Positions 21,319-32,690 of a stretch of 64,000 nt of DNA are shown here, piece after piece. Numbering within the stretch: the first letter of the stretch is position 1; each line of letters starts with the position of its first letter. The translations under genes were made by a program, and so were the position numbers. Location of the stretch: the NCBI GenBank assembly GCA_025331125.1, contig JAOALB010000011.1, forward strand, positions 62,001-126,000, given 5' to 3'. A model generated the notes under the pieces. That model saw only the letters and a program-made list of their open reading frames with translations. It was not told the DNA's origin and searched no databases. This DNA comes from Mycogone perniciosa. Lineage: Eukaryota > Ascomycota > Sordariomycetes > Hypocreales > Hypocreaceae.

Positions 21319-23224
21319 ATGTCCGGAATCGAGATAGCGGGTCTTGTTCTCGGTGCTGCGCCCATCATCATCTCCGTGTTGTCAGGTGGAGATGTAAAGG
21401 GCCTGATACCGTTCCGCAAGCGGCGCCATGTTGCCACGCTCGCCAACGCCTTGGTTCTTCAAAGACAAACCATTTCTGAGACGATACGGTTGTTGATTGT
21501 ACATAGCGGGGGTGTGCATCATGGGGACAGGTTGCAATCATGACTTGATGAAGATCCCATCGGTTATCTGGATGATGAGTATATCCAGTATCAGATTCTA
21601 GACTTCCTTGGGGAGACAAACAACGTGGCGTTGACTGGGACTCTCCATCAAAGCAATGATATTCTGAAGAGAGTTGCCAAACAACTTGCGGGACTAGTCC
21701 CTGCTCATAAGGTTCGTCCTTCCAGTATTTACCTCGGTTTCCTAGCATCTTATTTGCGCTTTGGACGATTTATTGGACTTGCTGGAGCGTGTTCTTTCTC
21801 CAAAGGCACCGCATGCCAATGCGATATGGGGGGTTAGCTCTGCCGTGAAGAAGCCTGCCTTTTCCATCTAATCAATCGTGACATAGGGCCAACCGGATGA
21901 CCTCCTGGGGATAATCGAGGCAAACAAGAGCGGCAAACGACAGCAGGCAGACGTGCTACCGCGCATAAAACTCATGCTTAGTAGCAGCGAGATAAAGAAG
22001 AGCATTGAAGACCTTGACTCTGTTACGAACTCTCTGTGCCGTTTCTCGCAACTCGTGCTGATGAACCGCTCGGAGTCGCTCGCCACAGATCCGTCCCGCA
22101 AGGCCATCCGGCTAGCCAGGGCGCTCCGCCAAATACGCAGCTTCGCTATCGATCTGTACGCGGCACTTGACCGCTGTTGCCGGGGCGGAACCTGTCACAG
22201 CAAGCACGAGGCGAATCTCTTCCTAGAGGACCGGATCGATGCCGCCGACCAAATCTTGCGGTCTGGGCGCAACCAGGAGAGGAATGATGCCCCGGCGCTG
22301 GTTTTCCAGCTCATCTTTGAGGCGAGCCTCTCAGCATCGGCCCAGTCGTGGTGGCACGAGATGCCGATCCAGGTACTGAACAAAACGGAGACTGAGCACG
22401 GCGCAACCGCCGACTTGGCCTCCGCGCCATCCCGCGTAAAGATTGTTGTCCCGAGTCCTGAAGTCACTCCCACCCCGACCAAGGCTGGATTGGCGTTGAT
22501 CGATAATATCTGCGCCGCCATCACCGCAGCTAAGCAGGGGACCCAGCCTGTTGCTTTCGTGCTATTTGGAAACAGCCAAATAGGCACGATTACCGCAGAG
22601 GAGATGACAATTCTTCCGGGAGATAAACGCAACAGGATAACGTTGAAGGCGATACTATCAAATAGCGAATCAATACCATACGGCATCGGTTATTCTCTAC
22701 GACAACGCATGCTGCTCGCCCTGCAACCTGCGTCAAACTTGCTCCAGCTCTCCCAGACACGCTGGCTACGTCATGCCTGGTCCAAGGAGACGGTGTGCTT
22801 CTTGATTCGGCGTATGGGTAAAGGGGACAGGCCGTCAGTCGATTTCAGCCGTGCCTTCGTGGCCGCCACGATCGACGGCCCGGAGCCCGACGCGGTGTCA
22901 TGCGGTCCGAACGTGGAACCAAAAGTTGTGCTCTTGGAGCTTGGAATCTTGCTCCTTGAGATATGGCACCAGAAGACACTTGAGATGCACTTCCACCTAG
23001 ATGAGACGCCGACAGACTACTACCTACGTCTGGCGCGGGCGATGGAGTGGCTACACGACAATGAAAACCCGCCGCAAGCCCTATATGAGAGCGCCGTCTC
23101 GTATTGCATCGTGGGGATAAATAGTAAGGCTCATTTATTGGGTTGGGACACAAATGAGCTTTGGAACGAGGTCTGTAGATCTGTTATCGAGCCGTTGTCA
23201 AAAAATTGTAAGCAGTGGCGGTGA
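21319..23224 (+). pseudogene. DUF7580-type fungal protein with in-frame stop
   Basis: Fungus-specific accessory family often annotated with DUF7580. Exon 1 is 21319-21711 and exon 2 is 21887-23224, both phase 0. The N-terminus MSGIEIAGLVLGAAPIIISV is the typical hydrophobic start. A TGA at 21541-21543 interrupts exon 1, but the same frame goes on with family-like sequence (DPIGYLDDEYIQYQILDFL) to PAHK. Exon 2 runs from GQPDDLLGIIEANKSGK to the C-terminal domain, with LALQPASNLLQLSQTRWLRH, KETVCFLIR and LLELGILLLEIWHQKTLEM, which resembles a degenerate kinase-like fold. I considered a 42-nt intron removing the TGA (donor GTGTGC, acceptor GATGAAG); it is shorter than any other here and less likely. 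The 175-nt intron is also uncertain. So this is a single-lesion pseudogene, a readthrough gene, or a misread base. Confidence 0.65.
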
Positions 23225-25130
23225 TAAGCATCATGACCTCGGCACGGAGCTCGTACCTTTGGGTTTAATTTAAAAGTCAGGATATAAATGTCACGTGATG
23301 CTTCTGGGAACTAAAATGGGTTTGAAGCTATCTCCACGCCGAAAACCAAAGGGCCAAAAATCAATGAAACGCCGTCTACATGACAGCTATTATCCATCTG
23401 TTAGGTACTAGAATCTAGATCAGTAGCTTGATCAATCTCACCGATGAAGTAGGTACCTATAGCTAATTAATAAATTAGCGCAGCTGATCCGAGCTGTGTT
23501 GTTCAAAGCTGCTGCATTGTTGCTATCGCGTGATTTGGCCTGATCGTATCGCACTCTCAAAATACATGTCAAGATGATCAATATGATTAACGGGGGTGCT
23601 CATAGGGACCAAAGCCCATGAGAGATACACGAATTCATTTACAAGTTGGGGTCTGTAATTTAATATTGAAATTGGAGTTGTTGAAAAGCTTGAGCTTAGT
23701 TGAATGGGTTCATTGTCTTGGCGAGTTTTACATGGTACGTGCAACCGTAAGGCATCAAGATTCGTCTTATATCGGTACCCGATGGGCTCTCTTTTCCGTC
23801 CATGTCTGGGAAGACATAGCCTGATGGACCACAATGATAGATGATTTGGAAACAGGAGCTGGACTTTACTATCCTTTCCAGCCTGCTCGTATCAAAGTGC
23901 TCTTTTTGGGAATGAGATGCAAGTCATGTACTCCGTAGCACCCAGTCATTCGGCAAATGCATGCACGTCCAGACTAAGTAGTTGCCGTAGTGAGACATGA
24001 GACATGAGACGTGAGACATGAAGAAGGGAAAGGCAACCTATGATATTGGGGATTTATCAAGTTGGAAAGGATTCTTTCGTAAAGCCTGCAACCTGCAAGG
24101 CTCAGCCCGGCCACACCGAGACGAGGGCTTGTTAGAAACACGAAGTAGTATCCAACGGGATATACTCCGTACAGGATGGATGAGGCCTTTTGCTGGCTTA
24201 CTTGTTCTTACGGAACAGGCCCCAATTGCGGGCTGACAATTCTGAGCCCCAGACACCGCTCCTTTTTCTCCCGCAACACGATGCAGGATCGCTCCACAAA
24301 CCAATTGAGCTAGGGAATAACTCGTAGGACTAGCTGCGGCATCAAGACATCGCGAGGCTTCATGAACTTTTGTATGAGTACGTTTACGACTTTTTTTGTC
24401 TATTCTGGTTCTACTATTTTCAGCTGTACCGTTGAGGGGCAGATCTCACTGGCCACCCGGCCTACTACCCCCCAGATCGACACAGTGGTGATGGCAGTGT
24501 TTGTGCTTCATCGGAGAGGCCGTTTGGGCCGGTTGGGATGTGCCGACAGCTCCCAACCCCAATCACGCTTTTTGGGTGCGCGGACGGCGTCGCAGATTGT
24601 AGTGCGTCCCACCAGCTGGGAGACAGCCGGCTCAGTTTTCTGCTGCCAATCCCCTGCGAGCCTCGACTGGGGGCGGCTCCTCCATCGGCGCCAAGTTGTG
24701 TCCATCCTTTTTTCCTCAAGCCTTATATAAAATTGATGGGCACTCGCGCATCCCGCAACAACTCCCCAAGACACGCACAGCATCGCCCGGTTCACGTAAC
24801 CTCAAGTCAAGCCAAGCACTTGTGCTTCGCATCGTGCTCTTTTTCTCCCCTCTCAACGTTGTGCGTTGCGCTTTTGAGTTCCGAGTTGCCTCTCGACGTG
24901 GCGCCCTTCTGAAGGCTGTCCTGCATCGCCTCCATTTGTCGCATCTTTTTCTAGGTAGCGAGCCATCTCTGCTTTGCGTTGTTGGTCGTCCAGCATTTCT
25001 GCCCCCCTCACCTTTGAATCACCTTCTCACCTCACCAACTCCAAGGCAGATTTCGAGCAGGCTTCCTCTTCTGCCTCTCTTCTCATCGTCTTCGTATCGT
25101 CGCGTCGCCCGACCCTAACACCAAGTCAAA
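23225..25130. other. 1.9-kb intergenic region
   Basis: AT-rich at first (to about 24050), then GC- and pyrimidine-rich from 24450 onward, where it becomes the promoter and leader of the aminotransferase gene. TACTCCGTA elements occur near 23930 and 24165. A small tandem of GAGACATGAGAC-like units lies at about 23993-24020. No supported gene. Confidence 0.45.
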
Positions 25131-27256
25131 ATGTTCGGTGGTCGCAAGTTCTCCATCAACCGCCATACTGGCGTGCCCAAGCCGATCCTACGGCGCTTCA
25201 GCAATGTCGAGCCTTCGATGAACGGTTAGTTTCTGCCCAATTTCGAATGATTCTCGAGCCAAGAAGAACAAATGCCGTCCTGTCTGCTGTATCACCACAC
25301 CAAAAGGGAGTTGGAAGACAAGAAGAAGAAGAAAAGCTTCTGCCTTTCTGTCTTTCCTCAAAATATTACCAACTTTTTTTTGGCTGGCGTGAACAGCGCG
25401 TAGCTGCCATTCTGTCACAAAACCTCAACCCCACCATAGGCCATCGCTACTGCCGCCTAATATTATTACCCCTCCCCCGCAGTTGTCTCAGGACTCCAAT
25501 AATTTCAGCCATCCAATGCCAATCAATTTATTGCTATCGCCCACGAGACAAGGCAAGGCTGACAAGGCACTGTCAAAACAGAAATCCAGTCCAAGGTCCA
25601 CAGACAGTTCCGAAATGCCCACGAAGGCCATCTCCCTCACGCCGGCCTCGACGCCAGCCGATCGTCCACTGGTGTTGTCTGGTGCACTGAGCGCGCCGCC
25701 GAGTATGGCTTCCTCGAGGAGCCCGAGGCCTGGGCCAACCTGGGCCAGGGCGCCCCCGAGGTCGAAGATGACATCGCCGGCTGCTTCAAGCGACCAGAGA
25801 CCATCGACGTCAGCATGGCGGCCAGAGAATACGCCCCAACTGCGGGCATCAAGCCCCTGAGAGAGGCCGTTGCCAATCTCTACAACGAGATGCACCGCAA
25901 GGGCAAGGAGAGCCAGTACACCTGGGAGAACGTCGCTATTGTTCCTGGTGGTCGTGCTGGTCTGATCCGAATTGCCGCCGTCCTTGGTAGCTCGTACCTT
26001 AGTTTCTTCCTTCCGGACTATACCGCATACAACGAAATGCTGAGTCTGTTTAAGAACGTGAGTCTGGCTCTATGATTGCCTCGGCGGAGAATTCATGAAA
26101 GAGTCTGTTCCTTAACTCCCCTGCAGTTCGCGGCCATTCCTGTCCCTCTGTCTGAGGAGGACGGCTACCATATTCACCCGGACAAGATTGCCGAGGAGAT
26201 TGCCCGTGGTACTTCGGTCATTCTCACCTCGAACCCCCGTAACCCTACCGGAAGGGTCGTTGCCAACCCTGAGCTGGCTGAGATCCAGGACATTTGCCGT
26301 GGCCGTGCCACCTTTGTCAGCGACGAGTTCTACTCCGGTTACAACTATACCAGCAACTGCGACGGAACCACCATCTCGGCTGCTGAGAATGTTGAGGATG
26401 TCGACGAGGACGATGTCCTGATCATTGACGGTCTCACCAAGCGCTTCCGACTTCCTGGATGGCGAATTGCGTGGATCATTGGCCCCAAGGGTAAGTCCGA
26501 ATACAATCATGGCATGAGATATAGTTTTTAGGTGCTGACCAGCTTGCTCCCAGAGTACATCAGCGCGTACGGCATCCGAATTTTGATGAGCCTCACTGTA
26601 TGGGAGTTTATTAACAGATGCATAGGATCGGCTCTTGCGGTAGCTACCTCGATGGCGGTGCTTGCCACGCCTTCCAGGACGCTGCTATCCCCATGTTGGA
26701 CCCAACCTTGGTGCGAACCGAGATGATTCACCTTCAGCGTCACTTCCGCGTTAGTCGGATCCAATATTGTAGCTGGATGAAGGCCATATCTGACATTCCC
26801 ATAGGACAAGCGTGACTACACTGTTAGACGTCTGCGTGAGATGGGCTTCTCCATCAAATACGTCCCTGACTCGACCTTTTACCTGTATGATATCCTGGAT
26901 CCTGAGCTATCCCCTTGACAAACCATCAGAACTGACAATTACGAAGCTGGCTGAACCTGGAGGGCCTCCCCGGTGCCATCGCTGACGGTCTCAACTTCTT
27001 CCAAGCTTGTCTGGAGGAGAAGGTCATTGTGGTGCCTGGCATCTTCTTCGATCTCAACCCTTCGCGACGACGCGACCTGTTTGACAGCCCTTGCCACCAC
27101 TTCGTGCGTCTGTCATACGGACCCAGGATGGACGTTCTGACGAACGGCCTGGACGGCATCGAGCGTGTGGTTAACAAGTGAGTTTATACGCGGATTTCCA
27201 AGTCGAAGACATCAATTGCTGACATTACTCCCAACAGATTCAAGAAGTCCTCGTAA
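25131..27256 (+). CDS. PLP-dependent aminotransferase, class I/II
   Basis: Fold-type I PLP enzyme. Substrate unknown, as relatives carry labels from aspartate aminotransferase to ACC-synthase-like. Eight exons: 25131-25224, 25582-26057, 26127-26490, 26554-26566, 26626-26749, 26805-26884, 26947-27177, 27238-27256, giving 466 aa. Start MFGGRKFSINRHTG. Motifs: AAREYAPTAGIKPLREAVANLY (substrate-side N-terminal helix), VPGGRAGLIRIA, FFLPDYTAYNEM, LTSNPRNPTGRV (Asn/Pro cofactor loop), VSDEFYSGYNYT (Asp and Tyr to PLP), DGLTKRFRLPGWRIAW (Schiff-base Lys), and VRLSYGPRMD (carboxylate-binding Arg). Exon 4 is only 13 nt; skipping it breaks the frame, and splicing it gives EYISAIGSCGSYLDGG. The first intron is 357 nt and could hide another small exon, since my joint (PSMN to EIQSK) is the least secure. 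No clear targeting signal; cytosolic by default. Confidence 0.88.
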
Positions 27257-27460
27257 AGGATCATATCACGACGTGCATGATACCCCAGTTTCCAGGATTT
27301 GGCCGGGATGCGTCTTCATGAGTAAAGTGGCTGTGCTGGAGATATTTGCTTTGAAATGAGGGGGCTACTTCGTAGTGCGAGTGCCAAGGAGACGGCGTCT
27401 GATATAGTGCACATTTGAAGGCTGTGAAGGGGTTTCATTGAGAGACTCTAGATATCATGA

Positions 27461-27808
27461 CTAGCTATTAGATGATGGATTTGCATTGCAAGCCGCGGTA
27501 TTTGCGGCCCGGAATTGATGCCTTGCTGACGTTAAAGTGGAATTCCATGCATTGTGACCATCTTGGCCGATCTGCTGACGAACATAGCCCGGGTAGTCCG
27601 GAGGCAATGTGAAGTTGGCAGCCTTTGCGTTGGCACGAGATATGTTGTATTTGTGAGATATCAAATGCATGATAGATAGACCGCGCCTGTTTACAGTGAG
27701 TGCCCTGCTGCGCGCGGTTATGATAGGGCCTCGAAAATGGGCCAACTGAAAGGCTGATAACAGCCCTACGAGTATGCAAATGCGTTGTGAAGCCGAAGCC
27801 TTGTGCAT
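27461..27808 (-). CDS. Possible small secreted protein, 115 aa
   Basis: A single-exon frame whose start MHKASASQRICILVGLLSAF looks like a signal peptide with a hydrophobic core at residues 11-22. The rest contains NFTLPPDYPGYVRQQIGQDG and a C-terminus with few cysteines. I do not recognise it. An overlapping frame of similar length is open on the same strand, so chance is a real possibility. Confidence 0.25.
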   Translation of the reverse strand: MHKASASQRICILVGLLSAFQLAHFRGPIITARSRALTVNRRGLSIMHLISHKYNISRANAKAANFTLPPDYPGYVRQQIGQDGHNAWNSTLTSARHQFRAANTAACNANPSSNS

Positions 27809-27920
27809 GGCTTATGGATGGCATAGGTAACTATGGGGTGCCTTGTGTGCTGCCTTGTGGCGGGGGTGGATAAGCGAAATTAATTATGCCCCGAGCGTGC
27901 ATAAGTATATGCACTGCCAC

Positions 27921-27952
27921 TACGGAGTACGGAGTACAGAGTACGGAGTACG
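27921..27952. repeat. Tandem TACGGAG(TAC) block
   Basis: Four near-identical units read TACGGAG, TACGGAG, TACAGAG and TACGGAG in 32 bp. This is the longest tandem form of the dispersed motif in the window. Confidence 0.8.
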
Positions 27953-28385
27953 TCAAAGTCAACCTCAGAGGACTAGTAATCTTGTAACACGGAGTAAGCC
28001 ATTATTATAGTTTAGGCTATGAGAGAGGAAAATGATATAAGAAGTGATGCCAAAGTAAATTATGGAGGGTTGTGAGAAAAAAAAAGAGACAAGCGATTCT
28101 CGGCACTCATGTTCATGTTCATACCAGTTGGGTACCTATTCAAGCGCCTGATCGAACCAAAACAAACAAAGCAACCGCAACCATCCCTTTCACGGGCAAT
28201 AATAATCAATTCTCTTTTTTTATTTGCAGTGATTAACTCTTTGTCTCTCCAAAAACATTCTATTCGGATTCACTGCTCTTAGTCGAGATACACCGCATCT
28301 TATAAATCGGACAAACAAGCACCCGACCCCTTCTTACTCTGCTTAGCTTTCTCACCAGAGAAAGGAAGGGAACGATAGATTCATC

Positions 28386-29408
28386 ATGAGTAGATCATTG
28401 TTTGGAAGTATCAAGGGCAAGTTCTCTCGCAAAGATGCAGAGAAGTCGGCTTCTACTAGGGCCATGGGCTCGAATAACCCCTACACTGGCTCCGTATCTT
28501 CAGGACCAGGCGGCTCATGTAAGTCTCATATCAGCCCATCAATCCATGGAGAAGCCATGGGAGTTCCAAAGAGCACGATTGCTAACGCATAGTTTGCTTT
28601 AGACGATGCTCCTCCTGCGTACAATTCCGCCCCGTCTCCTCTAGGGAGCAACTTCATCCCTGGCCCAGCGCCACCTCTCTACAACATCACCAACGACGAC
28701 GACAAATACGCATTCCTCTCCTCCTTTGACACCATCTTCCTGGTCGACGACTCAGGTTCCATGCAGGGCCCTTCCTGGCGCGAAGTATCCACCGCTCTGC
28801 GCTCCATCACACCCATCTGCACCGCCCACGACGCCGACGGCATCGACTTGTACTTCCTCAACCACCGCTCTGGCGTTTCTGGCTCCAAGGATAGAGCCAA
28901 GAACGGATACTATAACATCACCAGTCCCGAAACGGTGGAGAATATCTTCAGGGATGTGCGACCTCACGGTACCACGCCAACGGGAGAGAGGCTGCAGAGC
29001 ATCTTGAAGCCCTACCTTGCGAGTCTATCGAGTGCTAAGGACATGGACAGGGTCAAACCCGTGAACATCATCATCATCACGGATGGCAGACCGACAGATG
29101 ACCCGGAGAGCATCATTGTGCAGAGTGCGAAGAAGCTTGACCAGCTGGAAGCGCCGCCGCATCAGATTGGTGTGCAGTTTTTCCAGGTGGGTAACGACCG
29201 CAACGCGCGAGAGGCGTTGAGGGAGCTGGATGACGATTTGGTGGATCAGGGGATTCGTGATATGGTAGATACCGTTACGTGGGACAGTACGACTTCTGAT
29301 AGCGGCAAGGTGCTTTCTGCCGATGGTATCCTCAAGGTTGTTCTGGGGGCGGTTGTTCGTCGCCTGGATCGCAAGCCTGTTGATGGATCACGGAGAAGAC
29401 GGCGTTGA
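28386..29408 (+). CDS. von Willebrand factor A domain protein
   Basis: Intracellular VWA-domain protein of a common fungal type; function unknown. Two exons (28386-28518 and 28603-29408) give 312 aa; the splice makes GGSYDAPPAYNSAPSP. The N-terminal 90 residues are low-complexity (Ser, Pro, Gly) with a basic start MSRSLFGSIKGKFSRKDAEK and a PPAY motif of the kind bound by WW domains. The VWA fold follows from about residue 72. The MIDAS metal site is complete: DDSGS in FDTIFLVDDSGSMQG, Thr in HGTTPTGERL, and Asp in NIIIITDGRPTDD. Later strands QIGVQFFQVGND and the closing DMVDTVTWD are present. The tail is short and Arg-rich (SRRRRR). No signal peptide or membrane segment. A complete MIDAS suggests metal-dependent protein binding. 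It converges with the gene at 30309-32690. Confidence 0.88.
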
Positions 29409-30308
29409 GGGAGCGAAGGGATATACGTCCTATTCCCGTGTGCCTTGGAGGGACTTTCTTTGTATTCTGGGGGGAGAAGACCGGCGTTTAGGGAACAGGG
29501 GCTTGGAAGGCATGGACTATGATACCACCCACTCCCTGGTCTATGAGAAATGGGTCTCTAGAGGAGTGGTGATACACCTAGAGAGGACGGAAAAGGTGTC
29601 CCGGTTGCTTTGGAACAATACCAGTCGCAATGGCCGGCGAACCTGTAGAAGCAGAGGACACAGACCGGATTTGAATAACTCGTATCTTTTATCGATTGCC
29701 CAATCTATTATTGCCCGTGATGTTCCCATGTCTAGCTAGAAATCTAACCCCTTTGTGTTCAGTTTGGCTGGCAAACTATATGCAAGCCATGAGAAAGAAA
29801 GAAAAAACCAAAGAAAATGGTCCGCCGTGTTCATCAAATTCATCTCATCATCATCTCGTGCTGATGTAGTATTCCCGCCGGCTCTTCTGTGCTTTTCTAC
29901 CCTCCTCCATGAAAGAGTTTGGTAACGAATGAGCCCTGATATATTGGCCCCCCCAAACAAATAAACGGGAGTGAAAAAAAAGGGGGGGAAGGGGGCAGCC
30001 CAAAAATTAAATCCCAACCCTGTTTGATCCTGAACTGAGAAATCTGTCCAGAGAAGAATTAAAATAAGCAAGAAGACGCCCTCCTTAGGTATTCTGATAT
30101 TAGTCCTGCCATGAGAGAACCCATGAGATCAGACCCCTTGCCCGTGCATGACACGCGGGTGTGTATTCAGAAGGTGAGAAGTAGAAAACTTCCAATCTGT
30201 GGTTGCGTATGACTGACTGTGAAAGGGCCCATGAAACCCCCTTGATGTTTTAGTACGAGAGTCTATTTTGCTTCTCGTTTGGCATGCGAGGGATAAGTCC
30301 CCCTCCCT
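29409..30308. other. Convergent 3' intergenic region
   Basis: Lies between the 3' ends of the VWA gene and the coiled-coil gene. Long A, C and G runs occur near 29950-29995. No supported gene. Confidence 0.45.
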
Positions 30309-32690
30309 CTACTGCATACAGAAAACATCTGCCAGAGACACCGAATGAGCAGAGATGTTACTGCCCGTATCGTTCCGGCACGTAACCACCGGAGTCGTAA
30401 CCAGCGCCACGCGCCAATGCTTGGCCTGCAACTCAAGCGGATCCATGGGCGGCCAGATCGGCAGCATCGACTGCGACGAGAAGCGGCTGCCGATTTCCGG
30501 GAAGCGGAAGTCAAACGTAAGACGGCTGGTGAGGATCTTGGACGATAGCTCCCATGCGTTGTCGGCGACTTGCTCCATGTCGCGGTAGGCCTCGGCGGGG
30601 TTGGCGAATTTGTTGAGCAGGGGCTGCAGGTTCTGCACGAGGGTGGTGGCGGTCTCTTCGATTTTGTTTTTGATGAAGGGGGAGCCGTGTTCGTTCTTCA
30701 TGATGGTGTCGATGATGTTGGCTTGTCGATCAAGCAGAGGCTGACGGAGGGCGGAGGGCTGGCCTGTATGAGAAGGTCAGCGTTAAGAAGGTCAAATGGA
30801 AAAAGGGGGGTTGTTAAACGTACCCTGTGTGCGCTCAAGCTCTCTATCCAGCTCCACGAGAGCATACGTGGAGTCTGTATCAGCACCAGTCCAAGCACCA
30901 GGTACCCAGACTCGGTTCACGATGAAGTCGATAATGACACGCGTGACGAGGCACGACTTGGAGTTCTCATTGCGGATGTGGTACTCGAGATACGACGACG
31001 CCTCTGGCTCAGACAGCGGGTGGTAGGTCGCCAGGAGAATTGGCCACAGGGATGTCGATTTCAGCTTCATGGCCTGTGCAATGTTCGGGTTATTGGCATG
31101 TCGCTCAACAAATGCGCGGATGATGGCATAAAACTCCATAACCTGTTCATGCCACGCAGTGACGGTGCCTTCAGTAATGGTGATGGGCGGACCAGAGAAG
31201 GAGTTACGGCTGATCATGGCGGTGCTGGGGCCCGAGACAGAGCCGCCAGAGGATAATGGGCCACCAAATTCCATTGGAGGTTGACCAGAGTTATGCGAGC
31301 GTCCATATCTGCCTCGTCCAGTTGGGGTATTAGGGTAGAACTCACGCCCGTAGCCGAACGAGCTGCTGGGCCTGTGGGGAGGGTGGTCCGGCATGGCAAA
31401 GCTAGACTGCTGGAAGTCATTCCGATAGCGGGAGTTGTTCTGGAATCCTCTCCGCGAGGGAGCGCGGCCGAAGGCAGAGGCTGGAAAGGGGGGTGGGCCG
31501 TTGCTGAACGAATTCGAGCGGCTACCATGGGCCGAAGCATTAGAGCCCCAAGGGCCCGAAGGTCGACGGTCATGGGGAGCTACTGAGGGAGCTCGTAGCG
31601 GACCAGCCTGGAGCTGCCCAAACTTGGGTGGTGGTCCCGCAGTTGGAGGGCGATGAATCGGTTGAAAGACCGAGGCAGCACGAGGAGGTGGCGGAAGGTC
31701 GGTAAATACGCGAGAGGCATCGTCATCGCGAAGGTCCTCCTCTCTTTTCAGAGGCATAATGCTCTTGTGATAAATGTTCTTCTCGAGGGCAGAGTCAGCA
31801 ACAGTCTCGATGGCTCGGGCGACTGCCTCTGGATTGGAGCGTCGCATGACCCAGAGCGTGCGGTGCTTATTGACTTGTTCCTCCAGTGTTTGGATTGTGC
31901 CCTCAAGGCTCTGCAGAATGGTTAGCGCTGTTGAATTCTGATGTCGCTTTGCCGGCTTGCTCACCTTAACAAGGTCTTCCTCATCAGAGGAGTCGTCACT
32001 TTGTTGCTTCTCAGCTTTGTTCTTCAACTGCTTGAACTCAGCTGTAAGATCTTCTAGGTCCCGCATCATTCTCTTGATGCCCGACTCGGCTTCGTCCGTC
32101 TTGTTCTTCTCCGCCTTGAGCTCTTCACGGAGGTTATTGATAGTTTGAGCTTGATCATCCGTCGTGGCTTTGGCCAAGTTGGCCTCAATACTCATCCGGG
32201 CAATTGCCTTGTCCGTATCCTCTTGGTCGAGGTTCAGATTCATCAACGCATCGACGAGCTGGCTCGTCTCTTGGCTGATGATCTGGCCAACCTCCTGGAG
32301 TTGAATAATAATCTCACTGGACTCGGCAGCAGAAACGCCAGGCATGCGTCGGAGGGAATGCTGTATCTTGACTAGGATCTCCTGCGTCATACGCGACTTT
32401 TCGAAAGCAGGCTGAAGACAAAGGGTCAGCTCTGAGAACAATGGCAGAGCCCAAGACGGGAGCAGGCTTTGTGTAGAAGCGGTGGGATAAGAACTCACAT
32501 GGGTGTTCGACATCTGCTTGATCCTCTCAGACCGCGCAACCCCAGCAAGGGGCGTGGAGAAGTTAACGGACAACATAGCGCCGCCCAACTTCGCCGTCGC
32601 CTGAATGCTCGGCGTAAACACTTGTCCTGACGAAGAGCGATCTCCAGAGCCGTTGGACGAAACCGGGGTTTTCGTTTCGGTCTTGGTCAT
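30309..32690 (-). CDS. Conserved fungal coiled-coil protein of unknown function
   Basis: I recognise this as a conserved Pezizomycotina protein without an assigned role. Four exons (32690-32499, 32411-31965, 31910-30824, 30763-30309) give 726 aa from MTKTETKTPVSS. The first two introns (87 and 54 nt) are multiples of three without stops, so the gene can be misread as one long frame. Their sites are strong: GTGAGT to CTTCAG, and GTGAGC with branch GCTAAC to CTGCAG. After the first splice the order is HPAFEKSRMTQEILVKIQHS, a long coiled coil (about residues 110-240), a Pro/Ser/Gly/Arg-rich disordered centre (about 310-470) with RGRYGRS, then an ordered C-terminal domain with EFYAIIRAFVERHANNPN, FIVNRVWVPGAWTG, DLADVFCMQ-like ending LADVFCMQ and KHWRVALVTTPVVTCRNDTG. 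No membrane segment. The layout suits a cytoplasmic or nuclear scaffold; that is inference. Confidence 0.82.

Larger units (their letters stand above)
27257..28385. other. Intergenic region with tandem TACGGAG units
   Basis: Mostly non-coding. The left part carries one weak minus-strand candidate gene (27461-27808). The right part is AT-rich, contains the tandem TACGGAGTAC block at 27921-27952, and ends as the leader of the VWA gene. Confidence 0.45.

Noticed and set aside
21499..21550. 42-nt intron that would remove the TGA in the DUF7580-type gene
   Set aside because: Shorter than every other intron here, and family spacing is better kept without it; retained only as an alternative.
24362..24912. 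Overlapping frames of 122-124 codons upstream of the aminotransferase
   Set aside because: Translations are promoter-like low-complexity sequence in two phases with no conserved motif.
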